The position numbers were made by a program, and so were the translations under genes. Shown in pieces: positions 1 through 12,600 of a DNA stretch of 64,000 nt; position 1 is the stretch's first letter; every line of letters begins with the position of its first letter. This stretch comes from Tribonema minus (Eukaryota; Sar; Xanthophyceae; Tribonematales; Tribonemataceae). The stretch covers positions 992,001 through 1,056,000 of the forward strand of contig JAFCMP010000334.1 in the NCBI GenBank assembly GCA_017506865.1. The letters run 5' to 3'. Under the pieces are notes generated by a model, which worked only from the letters and a program-made list of their open reading frames with translations, made no database searches and was not told where the DNA came from.

Positions 1-339
1 GCGCCAGCTCAGCAGATGTTCAATTGCGCCGCAACTGGTAATGCTATGCTGTCAGCGCACAGCCTTCTCATGAGTCTTTTGGCGGCAGCCCAAGCTGGCC
101 TTCACTGAAGTACACGAATACAAGTCCATAGGTACATGAGCGTGCTGCCCGATACTGAGAGGGTGCTGCATCCGTCTTCCCGCATGCCCCGCACCACTGC
201 ACTGGTGCTGGCCACCAGCACTGCAAAGATGGACTAGCTGGAGCGTCGGCTCTTTTACCCGCAATTCCTGAGTCACAAGCCTGGAGTCATGACACAAGGT
301 TGCTCCTTCTCGTGTATGCGACCCTCAGGTTGAGCTCAG

Positions 340-3300
340 GGGACAAGGCCAGGGCGGCAGCTACGGCACTGCCGTCGATTGCTGGAGCCTCGGGGCAGTG
401 CTCTACGTCATGCTTGCGGCACGATTTCCCGAGTTTGCCGTACCGAACACTCCCGGTGCGCGACCCATCCTGAGGATGGAAGGGCCGGTGCGTGCTGAGA
501 TTCGTTGTCGGTCGGTCGGCTTGAATCTGAACCGTGAGTAGTACTGCAATTGAAGGTTTTGTGTGCTGCAGGCTGATTCAACCTTCGAACACATGTTTCA
601 TCTGCAACAGTGTTTATCATGAAGTAATCTGTAAGAGAGCATTACCTGCAGCTGAATGCCTGAGCACTGCTGAATGTCTGAGCTCGGCCGCTGTGGTCAG
701 TCACAGCAGCGGTGAGAAGGCGCTACAATGCACAGCTGCAAGCAGGGCTCTTGCTGACGTCGCTCATGTCGCTGCTGCTATCCTGTTTGCTGTACACTGA
801 GTATGCCACGTCTCCTCCCCATGCTGACTTTTGTGGTGATACCACGGACTTGGGTCGCTGGCATTGTTGGAATGGGTGCAAGCATGCCCACCCCCAACCC
901 CTCAAACCCCCAACCCCCTCGGCGACAGGCGACTTCCGTGCTGACCCTTGCACGCCGCCGCCGCCGCCAGCGCCGCATTGCTGGATCCCTAACCCCCATC
1001 GCCCATGGCCGCACCGCTCATGCGCACCACCCGCAGATGTGGAGCGGCGTCAGCGACAGCGCCAAGGCGCTCATCCGCGGCCTCATGGCGCAGGACCCCA
1101 CGCAGCGCCTCACCGTCGACCAGGCGCTGCGCTCGGCATGGGCCACCAACGGCAGCGCTCCGCCCGCCACTGCCGTTGCGCTGCCCGTCCCCCTCACCCT
1201 GTGGGGGCAGGAGCCCCCGCTGCAGCAGGTGTCGCCGCCACCCCCCGCTTTCCCCCCCAAGTTCCCCCTCCTGCTGGGCGCGCCGCCGGCGCCCGACGCC
1301 GCCGCGCGCGTGGTGTCGCCGCCGCCGCCACTGCCGTCATCTGTGCAGCCGCCAGCTGTCGTGCGGCCGTCCGCCGCGGGGGCAGCCGCCAGCGCGGACG
1401 CGGCGAGCATCAGTCCGAGCTCAAGCACGGCGACGGCAGCAGCGGCGGCGGCGGGCTCGTCGCGCAGCCTCGCCGTGCAGGCCGCAGCGGCCGGCGGCGT
1501 GAACCTGGCGCCGCTGCTGCAGCTGCACGGCGGCGTCGCGGCTGCGCTGGAGGCGGCGACGCGCACGTTCGGCACCGGCGGCGGCGGCGGCGGCGCAGCG
1601 TCGGCGGCGGCGCTGCGGCGCGGCGCGCTGCTGTGCCGCGAGAACCTCCTCGGCAGCGTCAAGCTGCTGCGGAAGATGGAGCACACCGCCGCGGCGGTGC
1701 TCGAGCTGTTCCCGGATCTGACGCTGGCAGTGGAGGAGCGCGAGCCGGCGCTCGCGCGCGAGTTCTTTGCAACGGTGCGCGCGTGGGTCGGCGAGCTGTA
1801 CGCAGCTGTCAAGGAGGTGCAGCAGGCAAACCATGCTAACGCGCATGCGATAAGGTGGGTCATGAGCATCAGCGGCGGCACAAACTCTGCTCACACCGCC
1901 AGGACAATGCTGAGACCATTTGGTGCCTGAGCTACGGCTGGCGTGGCGTATGAGGTGGAGCCGGCATGACCTGGATCGACCAAAGCTCACACAAAGAGTA
2001 CCCATCAAGGTGGCCGTGCAGCTGGTTACTATTGCTCCAACCTTGACATGCGGCACTCATTGATATGCTGATGCCATGTTACACTACCCTTTCAGGCTGT
2101 GGGCGAGGGGTTCATTGACGATGCCAGCAAAGAGCTGATGATCTCACCACTGCGTTGCTGACTTGCCTGCCGATGCTGCACTGCAATGCGCTGCCCCAGC
2201 GATCTCATGCGGTCGAGCGTCGGCGGACACCACCCGCAAAATGCGCTCGAGGACAAACCCGCGGCACCATCAGCAGCAGAAGCGAAAGCGCCTGGCTCAA
2301 CCTCGCCGAAGCCACCACCACCATGCCCCCCCCCAGACGCCATGGCAGTGGACCGCGATGCGCTGGAAGTCGTGGAACGCATGCAGTCAACAGACGGCGG
2401 CAGCGGCGACAGCAGCAGCAGCGCCGCTGCCGGCGCCGGCGGCGACGAGGAACAGCTGTTGGACCTGTTTCTGCGGCCGCCGATGCCCGCCGCCGGCGCT
2501 GCCGCCGCCGCTGCTGGGGGCAGCGCCTCCGGCACCGCCGCCGCTCCCGTGCCGCCAGGCAAGCTACGCGCCGTCATTGGCGGCACTGCCGCCGCTGCCC
2601 CTGGCGCATCGTCCGGTGCAAAACTGGAGGGCATTTCAAGCACCGGCTCCCTGGCCTCGGACACAGGGGCCGCCAGTGGGCTGCAGTCGCCCGTGTCGCG
2701 CAAAATGTCCGTGGAGACGACGGATGCAGAGCCGCCGCTGCCGCAACCGGATGTGGCTGCGTCGGCGGCGGCGGCGGCGGCAGGCGGCGCGGAGCACGAA
2801 GTGCGGGCAGCGGGGCTGCACCTGTTCCCACTGCCAGCGGGCGGAGTGGCGACGCCGCGGGATGCGCTTGCCGACGTGCAGCATGCGCTGCAGCTGCTTC
2901 ATGAAGTGAGCATCTGTAGCATTAACCCGATTCAAGTGAAATGACGTTATGGGGTCCATTCGTGACACCGTGTATTTCATTTCCCCAGCTGTGCTGGTCA
3001 CCGTGGTGGACACCTCTGGAGGTCAATGGCTTTTGCTTGCAGAGGCACAGCGCCTGCCAAGCTGTCATCGGGCGAGTGGTACTATTGCCCTGCGGCGCAA
3101 TCTTTCTTGACTGTTGTTGTTGAGGCAAGTGCTCTTTTGTTGTGAAGGTCGTTACATGGTGAGCTCCAGCAACTTGTGCGTTGCCTGGGACGCCCTGCAG
3201 CGTGGTTGAGCTGCTGGGTACTGGTACTGGTACTGGTGCAGTCGCAGTGCATTGCACCCAAAGCGCTCATTAAGATCATTCAGTTTGAATTGATTTGACT

Positions 3301-4590
3301 TCAGCGTGAGGAGACTGCGATGGCAGACACGCACGCTTTCGAAAGCAGGTCATGTTGCACGAACAGTGTCGATCAACAGTTGCCTTGTTATCTACCTTGT
3401 CATGCGGTGCACCCTCAATGTTCTCCTGGTTGCAGTCGTCGCCGTGTTGAGCACTGTGCTCTCCCCATGACACCCCACAAATGGAGGCTCTTCTGCGGCA
3501 ACTGGCACTGCACTCACCTGTGCAGCCGCTTGACAACATTTAGCTGTTTGCTGATTTGCGGCCTACACTGGCACTTCCGTGCACTGCACCTGTTTGTCCT
3601 TAACAACCTGACAATCTGCCAAGACACAGATTTGCTGGCACCATGGGCGCATTGCACGGCCCGCACTGCCGGCTCAACACAGCCAATGGTGTGATATAAT
3701 TGAGCTCACAGTGTTGCATCTGCGTGCTGTCACTTGTGCTTGTGCAGATGGACGGCGTCCTGGAGCAGCTGGCGCTGCTGTGGGCAAACGCCGAAGTCAC
3801 GTTCCACCTGCTGCTACAGAAGGGGGACCTCGTCGAGAAGTTTGTCTCCTTCGCGCACAAGCCGCGCCTGTTGGGGCGCTTCCAGGAGCGTATGGCGGAG
3901 TACGAGCGTTTCTGGTGAGTTCAGGGTTCCACTTACATCAATATTGCTTGGTAGAACAGCTGCTGCGCAGGTCCAGCGCGCAAACTCAGATGGCCTTGTC
4001 GCAACTGATTCGGGGTTTCGAGCCAGGCTGAACTGGTTTAGCCATGGCGCAACTGGCGCATTTCTTATCACGGCTGCTAGTTCTTCTATAGTCACTTGTA
4101 AGGGCCACAGCGCTTGCGCAAGGGCTAGGGTTAGGGTTGCGGTCAAAGCTAACCCTATTTATGACTCTAACCCTAGTCAATACCAGCGAGTAGACTTGCG
4201 AGTAATGAGCAACACTCGAGAGTAATTCTGCAAGTATCGTCAGTTGTGCCACGAGTCAGTTGGGCCGCCAGCTGGCGCAACTGGCGCTGCCAACTGGCGC
4301 AACCTCTTTGGCGCAAGGGGTTTAGTTTAGGCGCTAGCCCTGCTGCTGCTGCTGCATGAGCATGTGCTGGCGCTCCAGTGGTCAGCAACAGCACAGGTGC
4401 TTGCCAGGCAATGCAAGCGGCTCACGCTCCGCATGTTATTGATGCACTCCGTGGTGCGCGCAGGGAAGGCATCCGGCAGCTGTGCAGCCACTACATCAGG
4501 GGCGACGGCAACCAGAGCGCGGCGCGCGCGTATGCGTACCTTGACGAAGCGACGCGCGACAGCGCCGCTGCCTCAGTCGGCAGCGCATGA
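340..4590 (+). CDS. Ser/Thr protein kinase, CAMK/Chk2-Rad53-like, 3' part (5' end outside window)
   Basis: Exons seen: 340-487, 1037-1854, about 2094-2905, 3748-3914 and 4386-4590 (stop 4588-4590). The first encodes kinase subdomain IX (GTAVDCWSLGAVLYVML) and ends RMEGP before GTGCGT. The second continues in phase with MWSGVSDSAKALIRGLM and DPTQRLTVDQALRSAW, the subdomain X-XI end of a Chk2-type kinase. An Ala/Pro/Ser-rich linker and a helical C-terminus follow (VLEQLALLWANAE, FVSFAHKPRLLGRF). The Gly loop, catalytic loop and any FHA domain would lie upstream of the window. Junctions 487/1037, 2905/3748 and 3914/4386 keep phase. Junction 1854/2094 is one base out and the exon near 2094 meets a stop at 2159-2161, so that region holds a mis-modelled splice, an indel or damage. 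Chk2-like is inferred from the AVDCWSLG and WSGVS motifs; another CAMK kinase is possible. Confidence 0.72.
3210..3238. repeat. Short tandem hexamer (TGGTAC)n
   Basis: Three or more copies of a GGTACT/TGGTAC hexamer lie in the intron before the exon at 3748 of the kinase gene. It is a simple sequence repeat with no coding potential. Confidence 0.8.
4124..4176. repeat. Interstitial telomere-like TTAGGG/CCCTAA motifs
   Basis: A GGGTTAGGGTT run is followed about 25 bp later by inverted CTAACCCTA motifs, inside the last intron (3915-4385) of the kinase gene. Similar degenerate motifs recur near 9484-9520, 12649-12673, 36925-36985 and 56038-56085. Confidence 0.7.
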
Positions 4591-5639
4591 CGCATTGCCC
4601 CTGGTGTTGCAGAAGGCCGTCGGATGGCTCTCTTTGTTGCAGTTGGTATCGTAGGGCGGAACCGTTTTGCTTCAAGCTTTTGCGGGCGGCAGGTGGATGA
4701 ACGTCATATTTCTCCGCTGCACTGGCAGCTACAGTATTTGCGACCATGGCACGAGCACGGGTAGGCCCTTGATGGCAGCAGGTGTGCTCTGACGGCTGCT
4801 GAACTTTTCATGTACAAGCGGCAAATGTATTGCGGCTGACTTTGCTCGCCGACACGTCGTTGCTGCCACCCTCCACCCTGCTGCCATTAACAGTGTCAGT
4901 TTTGTTCACAACTCACTGTGTTATTTGTTGCATAGTTGCACTGTCTTGCACATGAGCAGTTGGTGCCTATAGCCGGTGCCAGCCTGTATGCAGAAGCGCA
5001 CAAAGTGATTGCCATGCACCATTGCTGCAAGTAGCCAATCTGATAGTGTGTGTATTGGCGTGTTGACTCGATTCGCTAAATAATGCCTAGGTGGATTGGA
5101 GAAAGCCAGAGCGCACATTTGGGCCCCCGCGGCACTAGAATGCGCACCTGCGACACTGTGTGCTACAGCGGCAGCTTACTGAAGCATGATGTGGCTGGAA
5201 TATACCAAACGTGATAGTTGTTGGTGATTTTGTGTCAGTATACCGTACACATGGGCCGCCTTGCTCAGAACCTCAAAACGCGCACATGTGCCACATTTGT
5301 GTACAACCTGGATCCTCTCTCGAGATCTGTGGGTGGGGCGCAATTCAAACAGTTGCGTAGGAATATGGGAACCACGGTTTCACACCAGGCAAGGCAACCG
5401 GCCAGCTTGACGGCAGTGCGCAGTCACTATGGTAGTGGGATCGCTGCCATGATCTGCATGACCATGCCATCAATTGCTCATGTGTCATCATGACAGCACT
5501 CAGAAGCCCAACCTTAGGACGGCACATATCACAACAGTGCAGGTGCACAAAATGACGAGCGTCCCCTGGGCCGGCGGCGCCCTCGTCGTCAGTGACAGTG
5601 CCCCCAGCAGTACCGCTTTCGCATGGGATCGCATCACGT

Positions 5640-5693
5640 GGGGTCTTGGCTCATTTGGAGAGCGCGCGCTCACTGACAGGTAGCATGCGCGCA
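5640..5693 (+). pseudogene. tRNA-Ala-derived fragment (5' half, rearranged)
   Basis: It begins GGGGTCTTGGCTCATTTGG and continues GAGCGCGCGCTCA, matching the acceptor 5' strand, D arm and anticodon-stem start of the intact tRNA-Ala at 48031-48102. Where the gene has TTAGCATGC it reads CTCACTGACAGGTAGCATGC. The T arm and acceptor 3' strand are absent. The fragment at 47724-47772 shares the rearranged CTCA..GGTAGCATGC end, so the two probably belong to one tRNA-derived repeat family. Confidence 0.65.
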
Positions 5694-6554
5694 AGCAAAT
5701 AAAGGTATACCTTTATGCCCCGCGGCCAGGCTGAGCTCAGAAGGTGCGAGGGCTGCTTGACGAGCAGCAAAAGTCAATGACATTGTTCGACAGCAATAAA
5801 AGAGCAGCAAGCAGAAACACAACACAAAGGCAAGTGTACAAAGCAGGTTTAGAAACATTCATTGCAACAACATTGCTTTGGAGCCGCTACATTGATCCAC
5901 AGCCACTGGCAAACTGAAAGTTACAGGCAGCATCGCCAGCATGAAAGTCGTCATAGCAGGGCAAAGCCGCAAGGGTCTCAGCAGCCTTGCCAAACCGGCG
6001 GATTGCGCATGTGCTTACCGCGTTCTGGCATATGAGAATGGCGGTGTCACAAGTCCACAGTGAGTTGCTGGATGAACCCCAATCACTCTAGACTCACACA
6101 ACATCTATACCACGATCACCCCCACACGGCGCCAGGCCTTTGGGGTGCCAATGTTTTCACATGTGTGATATCACTTTCGGCAGCCCATCTCAAACAGCCG
6201 CAGGCAGCTTGGCCGAGCCTGCCCTGGGTCAGCCCAGGCGCCCACAATGGCCCTTGAGCCGAGGCAGACACATACGCCCTTCCGTGCACGTTTAAATACA
6301 AACTGGAGAGTTGGACAGCGCAACTGGTGGTCTGCTACTTCTTGAGAAGAGACCTCCAGCGACACGCCATGTTGAGCTTTCTGATAGTCTAAGACTTGCG
6401 GCATAGAGTTCCGTTAACTTGGCACTTTTGCAAATGGAGACCCGGGCCTGTTGACAGCGCTCGTGAACCCAATCGGAGTCCGCTACTGCTGTTATTGTCA
6501 GGGGCTGGGAAGCTATAGCTTGAATGTCAGCAGCAGCTGACAGCGCGCAAGCAC

Positions 6555-6632
6555 AAACACACACACACACACACACTCACACACACACGCGCGCGCGCGC
6601 GCGCGCGCGCGCGCGCACGCACACACACAGCA
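6555..6632. repeat. CA/CG dinucleotide microsatellite
   Basis: A (CA)n tract of about 30 bp runs into a pure CG tract of about 29 bp, then a shorter CA tract. It starts some 37 bp beyond the stop codon of the giant gene, so it probably lies in its 3' UTR. Alternating CG/CA is the classic Z-DNA-prone sequence. Confidence 0.9.
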
Positions 6633-6668
6633 GTAGCGACGCAGCAGCAGCTGCAGCAGCGGCAGCGC

Positions 6669-9600
6669 TCACAAGTCACTGAAGCCAGCACCAGCGGTCG
6701 GAGAGGCAGGCAAGGCGGCCTTGGACGCCCTCCTGGCGCCCCCCAGGCGACGCATGGCATCAGCACGGTCGACGGGCTTGCTGTCGTCGGTATCGTCAAA
6801 GACGATCAGGCCGTGCACCCCGGCGCTGACTCCAGCGGCCTCAGCGCTGCGAAACCTACGGGGGTGAGGGTCACTGCGAAGCTCGCCTGCGCTGACAAAG
6901 CCGGCCGGGGGGCTGGCACTTCTGGGGGACAGGCTGCCGCTCAGCGAGGTGAAATCCTTGCCTGAGCTGGTCGTCATGTTGAAGCTGCCGGAGCCGCCCA
7001 GGCCAAAGCCCTTGCCAGAGGCGCCCAACGCGAAGGCGGACTTGCCCCTCATAGAGACGGCGAGCTTGAGGCCCTCGACGCGCGGCGAGAGGCTCGAGAC
7101 GAACTTCTTGGCGGACTTGGAGAGCATGCGCAGCTGGATGAGGAAGGTGACGGGCATGACGATGCAGATGAGCGCGCCGTTGATGAGGAGGATGAAGCCG
7201 TTGAAGAGGGTGACGTTGTAGTTGTCCTCGCCGGAGACGTCGGCCATGATGAGCAGGCCGCAGTAGTACGTCAGGGCCAGCACGGTCATTGCGGCCAGTT
7301 GCAGCAGGTCTGTGCAACACAGGTGCAGCACAGGGAATAAAACTTAATTGACAATTGTGGAATGTCTTACAGAGTTGAGAGTCAGTAAGAACTGCATTAC
7401 TTGAGGGCAAGATTGTGACCCTACACGCCATTATTATTACTACACAAAAGCTCCTGTCAGCGGCGGCCAACGATGCGCAGGCCGCAGAACTTCTGAAGTA
7501 CATCAGGGCCAGCATTGCGGTCAACTGCAGCAGGTTGTAACACACAAGAAGAAGCACGACCGTAAAGAAGGCGTTGACACGTACAAGGACTAGCTGGTAT
7601 GCAGGCATAAATGCCGCAGCGGAATGCGTCAAGTCATGACTCTCGCTGTTCGAAGTGGTGATTGCCGGCTGTTGAGCAACGATACGCAAAACCGCGGTAG
7701 CAACTTGAAGTGGTGGTTAATCGCTGACAACTGCAGCAGGAGCTTTTGCAATCCTGTGCGGCACCGCAGAGACAAAGTCGTGGACACAGCATCACAATGT
7801 AGGTGTCGCAGAGACCATGTGTAATTTCAAAAAGTGTTGATACGAGTGTTGCTGCCAGTGTGCGCAGCAACTATTGCTCAGGCACAGGCCAACATGCCCT
7901 GCACACAGCTGCGGCAGCAGCTTGCTGAAAGGGGCTCTGAGACCAAGGCTCGCAGAAAGTGGTAGCACATGCACGCTGTGACATGGCCAACAAACGCAAC
8001 CGTCCATGCTGCAGCCCAGCCACGCCAACCAGCACACAGCTCTGCAAACATAAGCACAAAAGCGGGGCGCAACTGCCTAGCCTAGTGAAGCTGTAACAAT
8101 TGTCAACTATGTCAGTACAAGCGGCCGTTTGCATTTGCGCAAGCAGGACGTGACTGTCCCAGCATTTGTCAAACAGAACTCTGCTTGAGGAGCAACAGTC
8201 AAAGTTGTTGGTAGGATCCGCGAGCGTGCTTCACCAACAGCAGGTTTACAAGATGATTCCAGGGCAGCACAGGCAAACACAGCCACTACACTCTTAGCAC
8301 ATTGAGTATGACATTAGCACATGAGGGCGTGCAGTGCATCATGGTGTTTCATATCAGAGCTGCTATGCGTAGCAGCGGAGCACGCCGCTTTGCCATGGCT
8401 CGGACATTGTGCCAAGCATTGGGTGGTGATGTGCATGTTCATTTGTGTCACGCATGTGCACTCACCGTCATCATCGTGGACATACGCCTGGCAGTACAAG
8501 TGTACACCCAATGACACCATCGCCAGCAGCAGACCACAGCCACCTGCAGGATCCGCTCCGCTCATCCGCGACCCTGAAACCCAAAAAGCAACCGAGCACT
8601 TATGCTATAGGTGAAGTCAGTCAAGACACTAAACTGTTGAAGTTTGACAATGGTAGATTCTTGGCCTCACTTAGACGCACCAGAAGAGCTGTTGGTTGTT
8701 GAAGTTGAGACGGGTGGAGCCGTGCTATTGCACGCTGAGCAGTGATATGACAGTTGAAGTTGGCATGAAGTTGAAGTATGAATATCACCGTTGAAGTACA
8801 ATATCACATCAGGAACAACATCAACTTCAACAAGTGAGTAGTCAGCAGATGCCCCTGACATAGGGCTACAGCATGCCATTACCCAACTTCAACACCTGTT
8901 CTGCCCTGGAGACTTTGCTATAGCATAAGTGCTCGGTTGCTTTTTGAGTTTCAGGGTCGCGGATGAGCGGAGCGGATCCTCTGCGTCGTTGTGCCTGCAC
9001 GAACAGGTTACACCAAGCAAGCGCCACTTTGCCCTATAAATTTGCGGACTTTAGCAAGTGAAGCTGCACAGGTCGGCACGCCGCCCTTGCCCTTCCCTTC
9101 CCCTTCGAAGATCAATTTTTTAGTTTGTTGTACCAACACTTACGACAAACGTAGCTATAATAAAGCCAATTGAAACTTCATAAGACACTATTTGCGCAGC
9201 TGAACGCAAACTTCCCAAAAAAGTGTAAAAGCCGAACTTTAATAATGATCGTTTATTCTGTGCACGCGCATTTTCTTCGATACCGATGGATGGCCACACA
9301 GCCGATGGATGGCCGCACAGGCAGCGATGCTCGCTCGACAGGAATTGTTGCAGGTACAGCAGTCCCTCCTGCGCCGCTACCGCCATCATCAGAGGTTGTC
9401 TACCATCGCCGCCTCACGATCTGTGCACCGTGTAAACGTCACCCTTGTCGTCGTTGTGGCTGCTCGAGCTCCTACACCTACCCCTGACCCTCATTCTAAC
9501 CCTGCCCTTAACCCTGAGCGCCTACTAGTAGACGAGGCACCCTTGGTGTCAAACCTCAACTTGAACTTGAGGTTGCACACCTCTGCTGTAGCTACACTGT

Positions 9601-12600
9601 GCCCAAATACGTCAAATACGCCGAATACGTACTGGAAATGCGGCGTATTTAAATACGGCGTATTTGTGTGGGAAAATACGCTTTTTTGCAACCCAATGCA
9701 CGAATCAAGACTGTGACTGAAGAGCTCATCTCTAAGAAACAAGCAATGTACTATTATGAGGAGTATACCATACTTGCTGGGTGTTGCCTCCACACGCCTG
9801 CTCATGCATAAGCATGTAAAAGGCTACACATATTTCATAAATTTCAACTCCGCACAGTGCAATACTTTTATGGTCTTGTGTATCTGGAGTTTGTTCTCGG
9901 GTGCCTGCTTTGAAGAATAGGATACTTGTCAATTGACTTCAAAAGGAGTTTCATTTTGATAATACATGGAGCTGAAATCAAGCAGGGCATTGACCTTGGT
10001 TGTTTGGCGCAAGCACGCTATAGTGCGCCCTGCAAGCTGCCTGTGCAAGCGATCTACACCTGGCTGCAATCATCGTCCAACACTGCACGCTGCCCACTTA
10101 GCGTGTGCAAGCGACTCGGATTGGATGCAGACATCTAGGTTTGCTGCAGTGACAGACCAACTAATAAGTTTTCAAGTTTCTGACATCATTTGCGAGTTTG
10201 AATTGCCTATAAACAGATTTTCATCTGCTTGGATTTGTTCGTGTTGCTTATGTGCCTCAGTGTGAGGGTCCATACAAATTGAGGGCATCAGGCCCGCAAT
10301 ATACTGTGACGCACATTCTATAGCGCAAGTGTGCCAGAACAGTGTGGTCCGCAAGCTGTATGCGCTGTCTCACCTGGCATGATGAAGATGATCAGGCCGA
10401 CCAGAACCATTCTTCGCACCATATCGTAGACCTCAAACCACCAGTACGGCGCTTCGTAGTTGTTGAAGAGGAAGCTCAGGCCCGATCTCCAGTTGGGGTC
10501 GAAGCGTCGCGTCTTGAGCACGTATATGAGGGCCACCGGGATGCCCACGGTGTAGAAGAGGCATGCCACAATGGCAGCGGCTTGGTAGGTGTTGTGCAGC
10601 GCTGCAGCAGAGACACGTGCAACAATGCAACAGGTAAGCGTCAAGGGCAGTGCAAGGAGAATACCCACATCGGGTCAGATTGTACTCTGTCCTTCGACCA
10701 AGCTTACATCTCTGCTGGCCTTGTACAGCCCAAAAGTGTGCCATCTACATCATTCACTGTGGTGCGAGCTTGTGTCACCAGGTGGCTTGTGCGCTTATTT
10801 CTGACAAGCTACTGACTCAAGGGCCTACACTGTTGGCAACACAAAGTTGTGCGCAATCTACATTATACGCTGTGGCGCACAATTCAAGCCGTGTTGCCAA
10901 TAGCACTACAGTAAATACACCACTGAAGCTTTGATACAGGGCCCCTTGATCTGAATCGTGACATACAAACACAGCAGTCAATGAGTTAAGGTGACCAACA
11001 AAGGCACTCAGTCAGGCTGTCACGGCAAGTGCCTTTGAGCAGCCGGCGCAGTACGTGTCAACCTGTGCAAGGACTGCTACTGCGGGCAAGCATTTACACA
11101 AGCAGCTCCAGATTTGGCTTGGAGCACATGTTGCTCACACTGTACCATTCGCTTACGTGTGTTGCAGTCCACGCTGAGGTCGGAGTGCAGGTACCGCTGG
11201 CCATTGTCCAGCTGCTTGCAGTTCATGATTTGCGCAGTCAAATTTGTGTCCCACATCCACATCAGTGACTCATTGGATGGACGTGTGTAAATGATGTTGG
11301 TGAGGTGCTTCATGGATTGTGCGTGTCATTGCTGACAACATGTTGCCAGTTGTCCCTCGATCGCGGCTGGACCTGCTCGGGCTGCGACTAGCGCTCGCTG
11401 CTGGTAAACAGCGTCGCCCGGTGCTGAACACATGGCTCTTCACCGCAAACATCACATGCTGGGTAAGAATAGAGAGCTCACAATCACATCGAGCTTGTGA
11501 TAGTCCCTGGTTTATGCCTGATTATGTTTGTATATACATATGCTTGCTGCTTGTCTCTGTTATGCCACCTACCGTCATCAATCATGAAGCCAGCTGGTTC
11601 ATACACCCAGCGCACCATGAAGTTGGTAGAATGGGAGCAGAGGCGTGCATGGCAATCCCACCATCTCCAAATTCTGTCATGGTCAATCTTTCTTCGATCA
11701 TATACTGCTGGCAGGATGCGTGACGATTGTGGAAGTTAGCAGCGTGCAAGCCACACAGCTTCTGCAACTCGGCACTTTTCGATATTCTAGGTTGATGCTC
11801 GTTCAGGTGGGAGCAGAGATGTGACAGGTATATGGTATCTTACAGCTTGTGAGGGCTTCGGGTAGTTTCTCACAGGCCTGCGCAAGAAACATCAACGCGC
11901 CAAGGTAAATTGCACACCTGTACTTGAAGTATTTGCCACCTTTGTTAAAGACGGCACGCATAGTCATATCCGGGGTGAGGAATTGACCAGCAGCCGTAGG
12001 AACAGCATTACATCAGCAAATGCGTTTGCAATGCTTGGCAGCAGCTGATATGTATCCAGCAAAGTCATTGCGGGCGCCGTTTGACAAAACAAGAACTTGT
12101 AAGGAGAGCTTGTAGGTCGGTAGCTGAGCAGTTCAGAACCTCCACGGCAGCAGTAACATACACTGGAGACGGCTTGCTGCAGCCAGACTGATTCAATTTT
12201 AAAATCATCTGTAAGCGCTACATTCACAACAGCCTGACTCCTGCTTGTAATCTCTCTTGACAGAAACTATGCTGCTCTTCGCCAGCAGCCCACAGTGTAC
12301 GTTTGCATCATATTTTTGCGTGGCACTGCGTGGCACCTGAAAGATCGTACGGGACACGGTAGGGTAGATGAGCAGCGTGAGCCATAGCAGCAGCGTCAGC
12401 ATCTTGTTGCGCATCCATATCTTCCGCTCGTGGAGGCTGGCACGCAGCTGGCTATGCGCCTGGCGCGCCTTGTGCTTCAACCAGGTTCCCGCGATGATGT
12501 ACGTGATGCACAGGCCCACCGCAATGATGATGGGCGTGAAGATGGCTGCCAGGAACGCCATGTAGATGTTCATGAGCTTGATGCAGCTCAGAGAGAGGCC

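Larger units (their letters stand above)
4591..6668. other. Intergenic region between the kinase gene and the giant gene (tail-to-tail)
   Basis: No convincing coding sequence. Both flanking genes end here, so it should hold two 3' UTRs and polyadenylation sites. It contains a tRNA-Ala-derived fragment (5640-5693), a 14-bp palindrome AAAGGTATACCTTT at about 5701-5714, and a CA/CG microsatellite near 6555-6632. Short ORFs show no family motif. Confidence 0.7.

Noticed and set aside
803..1036. Upstream extension of the kinase exon reading frame to a Met at 803
   Set aside because: The conserved kinase sequence starts at the CGCAG acceptor at 1037 and joins exon 340-487 in phase; 803-1036 is low-complexity intron.
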